This document shows positions 45,201 through 57,200 of a stretch of 64,000 nt of DNA, piece after piece. Each line of letters opens with the position of its first letter. The first letter of the stretch is position 1. Source of the DNA: Asterias amurensis (Eukaryota; Echinodermata; Asteroidea; Forcipulatida; Asteriidae). Location of the stretch: the NCBI RefSeq assembly GCF_032118995.1, contig NC_092648.1, positions 15,001 to 79,000 of the forward strand, written 5' to 3'. The translations under genes and the position numbers were made by a program. Under the pieces are notes generated by a model. That model saw only the letters and a program-made list of their open reading frames with translations, was not told the origin of the DNA and did not search any database.

Positions 45201-48200
45201 TAAAAATTGTACAAACTGCTGTCAGGAAACTTGGGCCATAATTATGTGCTTTTAAGGTGGAGGGTTATTATTCATCATAAAACTTTAGAGGAAGTGCAAA
45301 CTAAATGTTGGTCCCATAAAGAAACATAACCACAAGGAAAACTGACCGAGTAAATTTGTAAATGATTTTTTGGGGTTAAATAAAGAAAAAATTAACTCGA
45401 GCAGGATTCGAATGAAAGACCTCTGGATTATTTTGCCGGTGCTCTACCTGAGCTATCTAGAAACATGGCAGAATTTACACAAATTACTATCTGTAAAAGA
45501 ATTTTTATTTACCAACAAATCCAGATCTGCTTGAAGTGGCCCAACAGTAAAGACTCTATCCTCATCAGGGGCATAAACAAATCTAGCTCTGCCTTCAATA
45601 AAAGAATGTGGTCCAGACTGGGTGCTACGAGCATTCAGTATGTAAGACTTGTCAGCTTTTCTTAATGCTGAAAAAAAAAATCAATACAAAAAAACAACTA
45701 TCACATCCAAGTTGAAGACTTATTTTTGAGGAATATTAATCTATACATCAAGCATAAAATAACCAATGAATACAATTAAGTTGTGATTCACACAATCTGT
45801 GTAAGAGTCATGTAACCTTGCAAGTCTACAAAGTGTTTTACTTGCAAACATGAGCAAACTTTACTACAGTTACAGAAAACCTTCAAACCAAAATAGTTGT
45901 AAACTCACCAATAAAGCTATCCGTGTGTGTGTTTTCCCTGACGTCGATATAGCGTGACCCAGCAGGTAATACATCAATCTGTTGATACTCTACAAGCAAG
46001 CAAGATAATATAAAGAGAACGTTAAGGTACCTTGATTCTGGCCATCAATAAAACACAGAATAAAGCTACACCCTCAATGACAATTATAGTAAGAAAGTAC
46101 TGAGACCAAACTTTGGGGAAACAAAAAATGGTAGATCAGTTTGCATGTATGATTTCATTTATTTTTCTTCTGAGGTTTTTTACAAATAATTATTTTGTTC
46201 AAAAATAAAGATGTAGCTATAAAGTTTTCAACCTTTATTAACTTCAATTTTTTCCACACTGATCAAGTTTCCTTGGTAAAGCTATATCTTCGGAGTTCTG
46301 ATAGGGTTTTTTGTGAATCAAATATCAAGAAAATTTGATAATACAATTTGATAAAAAAGGGTGGCTTTCAAACAACATTATAGCTTCTCTTACTTTTCTT
46401 TGGCTCACTGTAAAAATGTTTCTGAATGAAGTTACACTGGCTACTATCTCCGTCACATACTCCACATCTGTCTTCGACTTTGCTTGAATCAACAACTTTG
46501 TCACACCCTAGTTTCTGTGATCGATAGATAAGAACATTATTTCACATTTTACTGATAGTTGCATATACCAAGGAAAGTAAAAGAAATGTTTTTTTTATAT
46601 TAAATAACTTCATTCAAATGACAAGTTCAAGGTTTAAAACAAAATGATTACCCTCTCTCAAACACTAATTCACTTAGCATTTTGGACAACACACATTTCA
46701 GTCTCAAATTGAGCACAACTTATTTCATGTGTTATGCTCTCACTTGAAGTTTGGAGGGTTTGATCAAGTAATAGCTTCTTACCACACATTGGCCTTGTAC
46801 ACAGATACTGTGATGGTCATCATATGAACAAGGTGTTCCATCCGTCACATTGTAGTCAGTCACAACAACATCTTCTGTCTTACTGGAGATGCATGTTAAT
46901 CGACACTGTAAGGTTTCTATGGCAACAAAGTCAACGGAAAACAAGTAGTCAGTTTAATAAAAGATATTTTACAAATTCCACACAGCAGTAAGATTATTTT
47001 TTTAAGTTCAATTTTAACTTCTACTTCTATAACAGTGACTTACTATTTCTATTCTCAAATGGGAGCCATGAGTGAATTGTTGATCTGTGAGTAAAGCTGG
47101 CTAGATTGTCTTCACACTGCTTAGCTCTTCTGTCTTCCAAATCACCAACACATTTCTAAAATAAATATCATGCAAATGATAAAGAAAATAATAATCAAAT
47201 CAGAATAAAAATGGACTTCACAGAAACTCCATTTTGAATAAATTTGTAGGTGTATAGTTCTTTTGCTGTGTATATTTTGAGAAGATTTTAGAACTTCAGG
47301 AACTTCCTGTCTCTCATGAGCTGTGCTGAGCCTGATCCAAATCTATGACATGGTCTAGATCGGTAGAGCGTTTTAATTTGATTTGTCATAATCCCTTCTT
47401 CTACCTTGTGCTTCATGTTCTTTCAGGCTTTTATTAAGGTCTCTACCAGCATCTCCTATAAAAACACTTTCCTTCAGACAATAGCTTAACTGAGATTGAA
47501 CATTTACCTTGGTATTACACAGACGGTATTCATAAGATTCTCCTTTGCAGTCTTTTCCTCCATGAGAGGGCCTACAAGGACAAACAAAATATCTTGAATA
47601 GATCTCAGACATTCCAAAGTTCATTATTAACCCCCAAAATGGCGTGGCCATTTCTGAATCTGTAGTTAATTAAATACGGACCAAGAAAAATGTATGAAAA
47701 TGTTAGAATTAAATACTCACGCTGGGTTATCACATTTCCTAGTTCTGACTTCAACACCAACATCACATGGGTAGGAGCAATCACTCCATTGAGACCATTT
47801 ACTCCACTCCCCATTCTGTCGGCCCATGTCTCTAAAAACACAGATTCCTTGAATGCACCACTAAACACAAACATAGAAACTGGTTACTCACACTTTATGG
47901 TTTCAAATACACATAATACAACTACATCTATTTTTGGAAGTGTGTTTATTGCCACAATTGAACCAAGTGAGGCACCACAACCAATATCACTTTTTAACAT
48001 AACAAAAATTATATCAACATCTTATACCCCTTTGAGGCATTGTTGGTACTACACAATACCTACAAAAACTATTGAAGGAGCTGATAACAGGTGCAGCACC
48101 TATCAACATCCACCTGCTAACCCCCCATTTAAGTCTTTGCTAACTAAAGAACAAGCATTCCTACCTTGTCGCTACCACAAGCAGACCCATCCAGTGCTGG

Positions 48201-51200
48201 TCCCTTCTTGGTACGGCAGTACTGGGGATCCCAGGGATCAATACACCATAATTGATGACAAGATTTAGATTCCTCTGGCTGCAAACAAAGATTGAGCAAT
48301 GAGTTCTGAATAGTAAGTTTGACAATAACATCATCTATCTGGTCAATAAAATAGGAAGTTGTGTACCATAAAAACAGATGAATAAAAGCCCTTTTATACT
48401 TGTATTCATTGAGATGATGGTTGTGATCACAGCATTGGTCAAAATGATTTGAATTTGGATTCAGGAACAATCTTCTGCCAAATAGAGAAACGCTTCATTG
48501 GTTCTGTTCAATTTAAAATACATAATTATACTCAACAACATCTATGAATGTTACCACAAAACTTCCAGTAATATAAACACCTGGAAATGTACTCTTCTTA
48601 AAGAAAAAAAAATCACCAATGGTTAAAAAACACAAAATAATATGGAAAACAAAACCAAGGTGAACTTTAAGCACAAAATGATCTATAGGCATAGTACACT
48701 ATAGTAAACATTGTTGGTTTGACTGACTGATGCACATTTACAAGAGGTTTCTGTTAGACCAATTTAGTTATACTTTAGCCTAGGCAGACCTTGCTGTTCA
48801 AAGGTCAGGAACCGATGAATTAAACACATTATGAAAAATCTGGAAAATAATTTGAAGTTAAAAACTTCTTCAAAGAAATTCACAGCCCTGAAATTTACTT
48901 TAAAAGGTTCATCCCTGTTTCCCAGGTTGTGGTCGTTTTGAAATAATTTGTTTAACACTATTTTATGGGGGTTATGGAAGAAGTGGGGCATAGTTTCAGT
49001 TATTTTTCTGGAGAGAGTATGTTGATTGATATGTGAACCCCAACAAACTGCAATTCCCACAACGTATTAGTATGTGATAACAAAATTACATAGGAGAGCA
49101 AAAGTGTGACTCTGGCTATTTATAAACCCCACAGTTTTTGCCACTGATTATCAATTAATGTTATTTATCAAATAAAAAATGCTTTTCCCAGTGAAAGAGA
49201 TGTCACTCTCTAAAATGAAGTTACATAAACTAAAAAAAAAGCTGTAAAATTCTACACTGGCTCAGGTCAAGCCCCATCAGAGTAAAACTACTTCAATTCA
49301 TGCACAGAAACATACATTGAAACTACCATTCATGCACAGAAACAAACAATGAGACTACCATTTTCAAAGGAAAAATATAGGCAAAAAGAAAGATAATGTT
49401 GTTACATTGCAAAATGGGAAAAACTTCTCTAATTTGAAGTTGCAGTTTGAATGCAGATTAGGTTGAGAAATACAAAACTGTTGAACTAAAAACTTGAACA
49501 AATAAAAACAGAAATTAACATCAATATTTCCCAGGCTCCAATGTCTAAAGCTGCTAAGCGATGAAATTTTGCTCAGCACGTACCATAAATAGGTTAGCAA
49601 TATTTTACTTTAGAAGCCATACATATTTTAATAAAATATTTCATGCAGGGAATCATGCGATGAAATTAAAATCATAACATGTTGAGAGAAATGCAAAGCT
49701 GTAATGAAATATCTGTTGTGAGATTAACATGTACCATACATAATGTGCAAGTCTGATTTGTCTGATAATGCGCTGTGAGAACAAAGACCCTGTAAAAAGG
49801 ACTCTATTAGGACATCCTTAAACAAGATGATCATAAGCAGGTCATTAAGAACCACTTGAGGCCCTTTCATGTCAGTGCACACTTAGGACAATATTCTTGT
49901 ATAGATTTCTGCTTGAGGAAAATCTTTTCACTTAGCAACTCGGTGAGATTGGGCCCACATATAACGGACCTTACTTTTCTCAAAAGAGGGCATTTGGAAG
50001 GGTCTACATTGGTGTCATCAGCCAGACTGGTTAAGAATTGTGTGACCCTGCAAAAAAGCCTCAGCACTTGCCGGTGGGCTCGCTGTCAGGTGAAAAATAT
50101 CAGCTTTATTGAATAAGTTTGTTATCTTTTGAATAGCAGTTTTAAGTGAAACAGTGATTGAGAAAAAGAGTGTTTATGGTATAAAATAGACAAGCTACAT
50201 GATCATGCAAGTAAGCAAGTAAGCATGCATGTCCTAAAACCAATCCTCAATGCAACCCCACCATGACAACAAAATAAATAAATAAATGAAAAACAATTCA
50301 AACAAACTAAAAAATGTATTATAATACGAATTGACAAAATTTTCACAAAAGTGTGGAAGAGAGAAATTAACTTTAAAGTGTATAAGGCAAAAGTCATTTA
50401 GTTTGACATAGATTCAGTTATAGCAACTGAATGACAAGGTCTATTTTAGATTTTAGTTCGTCTTCCTTTTCTTTTTTGTTTATTGTAAGAGCGCAAACTT
50501 TTGCTTTTTGTTTAAAAAGGGTAGGAGTTGATTGTCACAACAATTTAAGCAACTTTGAATACAGTGGGCCTGGTTGACTAGTCTTGACTGAAGTCACCCT
50601 TGACATAACCTATGTCACTTTTGACGTGAATTATCACCCTTGATGACCAGCCTTCATAAATCATCACTATTGGGATAAACATACTTTACCGTGGTTATAC
50701 AATCAACTGCTTACAAGTTGTTTCACACAAGGGGATGAGGAGAGTCCACACTTACAAGTTTTAACTAGCTTGTTTTATTGAAAGGGGATTTATTGTGTTT
50801 AAAAAGCTTTATATATCATCAATAGTGACATCTAGAAAAAGAAAATAAAAACTAATAAATTCACTAGTTGGACTTGTGAAACATGTTGATTGCTTGATTT
50901 TAAATTCACTCATTGTTTTGAACTAATTAAGTACACACTAATGAAGCTCACTCCAAAGTCCCAGTGGAATAACACAATGACAAGGGGAAGTAAATCCTCG
51001 CCCTGCCTATAAACCCAAATGAATGACCGTGCTGGGTGCCAAATATCAAAGCAAAGATGGTTAGAAACAAAATATTTTGATAACAAGTTCCCTGTAACAC
51101 TACATTATTTTTTCCTATTTCCTTTAAAGCAATAAACAAAACCTGTCAATGACAGGTACAGGTTGGTATAAACAATGATGATGACATTTATCTGTATCAC

Positions 51201-54200
51201 GATGAGAGGACATTTATTGGCTGAAACCAAAGCAAACTTTACATATTTGTACACTTGTTAAAAACAAGCAAGTGAAAACAAAATATTTATGTGCTCAACA
51301 TGTGTTAAATGTTGGTCATCCTGATGGTAGGAATGTTTCATGATACAAATTTCTTTCAGCCTTTGAGAAAGACTCTGCTAGGGTTGAAACTTCAGGCTAT
51401 TGTTTTTATTTCTACCATATGGGTTTTTGGTTGGTAAGCTGTTAGCAAAACAATCCAATATTTGAAGAATGGAATTGTGTAAGCTTGAAAATTTAAAAAG
51501 CTAAGGGAGTCTGTCTAAAGTAATTAGGTGACATGATTTGCCATAGGTCAACAGTGCCCCAAAACAAATCAACACTTAATGTTGAATTGCTTGTTGGTGA
51601 AGTGAACTGTCACATCATTATTATTTTTTTTTCTTATTCTGAAACTTAAACAAAAATGTGCTGGGAATAAATGGGTCCAAATTTTCTTATACTATTGCAC
51701 ACTATGGAAACATCTTCTATACCTTAAAAAAAAAACATAGTTTATAATAATTTGTGGGGGTCAACTCTGACTACAAAGAAGAAAAGTGGAGCAAGGGTTT
51801 CCAGACCTTGTTACAGAATTCCAAAATGAAATGTTAGTATCAATGACATTATTAAATTACCAATTACTAGAAAACCAGGAACGATGATCAAATAACAAAA
51901 ACTTGAGTCATACTGTTTATTCCAAACAGCTGGACCCTTTTCAAGGAAAACTCTCATGCACCCACAAAAGTCCTTATTTAGAGGATATTTTAACATTAAC
52001 TGATTTAATTCCTTTCTTGTAACAAAGTGTCTCTGATTAATACCCTCATACTTTGGGAAGGTATTAACAACAATGTTTTATGAGCTCTGCAGTCTTGTTC
52101 ATTTTGGTTCATAGTTTCAGAAACGTGTTAAAGCATGTCCTGATCAGAGGTAAACAAAAAAACAGCAGGAAAAAAAACAATAACAAAAAAACTTTGTTTT
52201 TGTTTTTGTAGATTAAACAAATAAATCACAGCCACTCACAAACATTTATCTGAAAAATTTGCTAGTTCCATTAAAATCTGATCGGCTGAAATAATTAAAA
52301 TACACTTATTTTCCATAAAAAAAATATATAGACTATGAGAGGAATAATCCTGGATATGCAAAATTTCCAATTATGGCAGAGTGGTTTCAATATTTGCAGT
52401 CAGGAAAGAAGAGGGGAAAAGAGGAAATAAGAATACTTACAGTTCCACAAAGTTCAAATTCTTCACCAAAGTCAAATTTACACTGATCATTCATATTGTA
52501 CCATTCCCCTGGATATCCATCTAACTCTGGAAGGCCACTTTCAAATGGAGAATCCTCTAAACAGGTGTAAGCTCTGTAAGGAAAATGGATCATCGGTTTA
52601 TTATTGCATCAAGAAATCAGGGGTTTCAAGCTAGTATTCTAAATTTGAACAAAGTATATTCTTCAAGATACATGATACATATTGACATCATTTAATACAC
52701 TCAAAAGTTTCCAGCACTGTATCATTAACTTTTCTGAATCAACATCTCATCTAAAAGAAAAAAACACACCAAAGCTTTGAAAGTAATTGTTAATGATGTT
52801 CCTGTCTTTATTGGGAGCTTATGGGAATGTGGGAGCTTACTAACACAGACTCTCAGATTGCTTCTGTATAACACAAGAGTAACTCACCTAAGGTATCGAA
52901 GAAGCTTACTAACACAGACTCTCAGATTGCTTCTGTATAACACAAGAGTAACTCACCTAAGGTATCGAAGAAGCTTACTAACACACACTCTCAGATTGCT
53001 TCTGTATAACACAAGAGTAACTCACCTAAGGTATCGAAGAAGCTTACTAACACAGACTCTCAGATTGCTTCTGTATAACACAAGAGTAACTCACCTAAGG
53101 TATCGAAGAAGCTTACTAACACAGACTCTCAGATTGCTTCTGTATAACACAAGAGTAACTCACCTAAGGTATCGAAGAAGCTTACTAACACACACTCTCA
53201 GATTGCTTCTGTATAACACAAGAGTAACTCACCTAAGGTATCGAAGAAGCTTACTAACACAGACTCTCAGATTGCTTCTGTATAACACAAGAGTAACTCA
53301 CCTAAGGTATCGAAGAAGCTTACTAACACACACTCTCAGATTGCTTCTGTATAACACAAGAGTAACTCACCTAAGGTATCGAAGAAGCTTACTAACACAG
53401 ACTCTCAGATTGCTTCTGTATAACACAAGAGTAACTCACCTAAGGTATCGAAGAAGCTTACTAACACAGACTCTCAGATTGCTTCAGTATAACACAAGAG
53501 TAACTCACCTAAGGTATCGAAGAAGCTTACTAACACAGACTCTCAGATTGCTTCTGTATAACACAAGAGTAACTCACCTAAGGTATCGAAGAAGCTTACT
53601 AACACAGACTCTCAGATTGCTTCTGTATAACACAAGAGTAACTCACCTAAGGTATTGAAGAAGCTTACTAACACAGACTCTCAGATTGCTTCTTTATAAC
53701 ACAAGAGTAACTCACCTAAGGTATCGAAGAAGCTTACTAACACACACTCTCAGATTGCTTCTGTATAACACAAGAGTAACTCACCTAAGGTATCGAAGAA
53801 GCTTACTAACACACACTCTCAGATTGCTTCTGTATAACACAAGAGTAACTCACCTAAGGTATCGAAGAAGCTTACTAACACAGACTCTCAGATTGCTTCT
53901 GTATAACACAAGAGTAACTCACCTAAGGTATCGAAGAAGCTTACTAACACAGACTCTCAGATTGCTTCTGTATAACACAAGAGTAACTCACCTAAGGTAT
54001 CGAAGAAGCTTACTAACACACACTCTCAGATTGCTTCTGTATAACACAAGAGTAACTCACCTAAGGTATCGAAGAAGCTTACTAACACACACTCTCAGAT
54101 TGCTTCTGTATAACACAAGAGTAACTCACCTAAGGTATCGAAGAAGCTTACTAACACAGACTCTCAGATTGCTTCTGTATAACACAAGAGTAACTCACCT

Positions 54201-57200
54201 AAGGTATCGAAGAAGCTTACTTACACACACTCTCAGATTGCTTCTGTATAACACAAGAGTAACTCACCTAAGGTATCGAAGAAGCTTACTAACACACACT
54301 CTCAGATTGCTTCTGTATAACACAAGAGTAACTCACCTAAGGTATCGAAGAAGCTTACTAACACACACTCTCAGATTGCTTCTGTATAACACAAGAGTAA
54401 CTCACCTAAGGTATCGAAGAAGCTTACTAACACAGACTCTCAGATTGCTTCTGTATAACACAAGAGTAACTCACCTAAGGTATCGAAGAAGCTTACTAAC
54501 ACACACTCTCAGATTGCTTCTGTATAACACAAGAGTAACTCACCTAAGGTATCGAAGAAGCTTACTAACACAGACTCTCAGATTGCTTCTGTATAACACA
54601 AGAGTAACTCACCTAAGGTATCGAAGAAGCTTACTAACACACACTCTCAGATTGCTTCTGTATAACACAAGAGTAACTCACCTAAGGTATCGAAGAAGCT
54701 TACTAACACACACTCTCAGATTGCTTCTGTATAACACAAGAGTAACTCACCTAAGGTATCGAAGAAGCTTACTAACACAGACTCTCAGATTGCTTCTGTA
54801 TAACACAAGAGTAACTCACCTAAGGTATCGAAGAAGCTTACTAACACAGACTCTCAGATTGCTTCTGTATAACACAAGAGTAACTCACCTAAGGTATCGA
54901 AGAAGCTTACTAACACACACTCTCAGATTGCTTCTGTATAACACAAGAGTAACTCACCTAAGGTATCGAAGAAGCTTACTAACACACACTCTCAGATTGC
55001 TTCTGTATAACACAAGAGTAACTCACCTAAGGTATCGAAGAAGCTTACTAACACAGACTCTCAGATTGCTTCTGTATAACACAAGAGTAACTCACCTAAG
55101 GTATCGAAGAAGCTTACTTACACACACTCTCAGATTGCTTCTGTATAACACAAGAGTAACTCACCTAAGGTATCGAAGAAGCTTACTAACACACACTCTC
55201 AGATTGCTTCTGTATAACACAAGAGTAACTCACCTAAGGTATCGAAGAAGCTTACTAACACACACTCTCAGATTGCTTCTGTATAACACAAGAGTAACTC
55301 ACCTAAGGTATCGAAGAAGCTTACTAACACAGACTCTCAGATTGCTTCTGTATAACACAAGAGTAACTCACCTAAGGTATCGAAGAAGCTTACTAACACA
55401 CACTCTCAGATTGCTTCTGTATAACACAAGAGTAACTCACCTAAGGTATCGAAGAAGCTTACTAACACACACTCTCAGATTGCTTCTGTATAACACAAGA
55501 GTAACTCACCTAAGGTATCGAAGAAGCTTACTAACACAGACTCTCAGATTGCTTCTGTATAACACAAGAGTAACTCACCTAAGGTATCGAAGAAGCTTAC
55601 TAACACACACTCTCAGATTGCTTCTGTATAACACAAGAGTAACTCACCTAAGGTATCGAAGAAGCTTACTAACACACACTCTCAGATTGCTTCTGTATAA
55701 CACAAGAGTAACTCACCTAAGGTATCGAAGAAGCTTACTAACACACACTCTCAGATTGCTTCTGTATAACACAAGAGTAACTCACCTAAGGTATCGAAGA
55801 AGCTTACTAACACAGACTCTCAGATTGCTTCTGTATAACACAAGAGTAACTCACCTAAGGTATCGAAGAAGCTTACTAACACACACTCTCAGATTGCTTC
55901 TGTATAACACAAGAGTAACTCACCTAAGGTATCGAAGAAGCTTACTAACACACACTCTCAGATTGCTTCTGTATAACACAAGAGTAACTCACCTAAGGTA
56001 TCGAAGAAGCTTACTAACACAGACTCTCAGATTGCTTCTGTATAACACAAGAGTAACTCACCTAAGGTATCGAAGAAGCTTACTAACACACACTCTCAGA
56101 TTGCTTCTGTATAACACAAGAGTAACTCACCTAAGGTATCGAAGAAGCTTACTAACACACACTCTCAGATTGCTTCTGTATAACACAAGAGTAACTCACC
56201 TAAGGTATCGAAGAAGCTTACTAACACACACTCTCAGATTGCTTCTGTATAACACAAGAGTAACTCACCTAAGGTATCGAAGAAGCTTACTAACACAGAC
56301 TCTCAGATTGCTTCTGTATAACACAAGAGTAACTCACCTAAGGTATCGAAGAAGCTTACTAACACACACTCTCAGATTGCTTCTGTATAACACAAGAGTA
56401 ACTCACCTAAGGTATCGAAGAAGCTTACTAACACACACTCTCAGATTGCTTCTGTATAACACAAGAGTAACTCACCTAAGGTATCGAAGAAGCTTACTAA
56501 CACACACTCTCAGATTGCTTCTGTATAACACAAGAGTAACTCACCTAAGGTATCGAAGAAGCTTACTAACACACACTCTCAGATTGCTTCTGTATAACAC
56601 AAGAGTAACTCACCTAAGGTATTGAAGAAGCTTACTAACACAGACTCTCAGATTGCTTCTGTATAACACAAGAGTAACTCACCTAAGGTATCGAAGAAGC
56701 TTACTAACACACACTCTCAGATTGCTTCTGTATAACACAAGAGTAACTCACCTAAGGTATCGAAGAAGCTTACTAACACAGACTCTCAGATTGCTTCTGT
56801 ATAACACAAGAGTAACTCACCTAAGGTATCGAAGAAGCTTACTAACACAGACTCTCAGATTGCTTCTGTATAACACAAGAGTAACTCACCTAAGGTATTG
56901 AAGAAGCTTACTAACACAGACTCTCAGATTGCTTCTGTATAACACAAGAGTAACTCACCTAAGGTATTGAAGAAGCTTACTAACACAGACTCTCAGATTG
57001 CTTCTGTATAACACAAGAGTAACTCACCTAAGGTATTGAAGAAGCTTACTAACACAGACTCTCAGATTGCTTCTGTATAACACAAGAGTAACTCACCTAA
57101 GGTATCGCAGAAGTTCTGCATTACTGCATTCTGACCAGAAATGATTATTGTACGTTGAAATGACAACAGGTGCCATAATGGAGCCAAGATAGGGATCCTC

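Noticed and set aside
47690-48268. 192-codon + strand frame
   Set aside because: It overlaps two well-supported - strand ADAMTS exons and their intron, and shows no domain.
49856-50116. Overlapping 86- and 66-codon frames in the large ADAMTS intron
   Set aside because: No family pattern and no in-phase splice sites to neighbouring exons.
51355-51420. AAGACTCTGCTAGGGTTGAAAC motif resembling a Penelope-like element tail
   Set aside because: Only about 40 bp of similarity remembered and no reverse transcriptase nearby; insufficient to call.
52777-56901. Long + strand frames (293, 979 and 82 codons) encoding a 23-residue repeat
   Set aside because: They exist only because the 69-bp unit is divisible by three and has no + strand stop in that frame; they lie inside an ADAMTS intron and are broken wherever the TATTG variant creates a stop.
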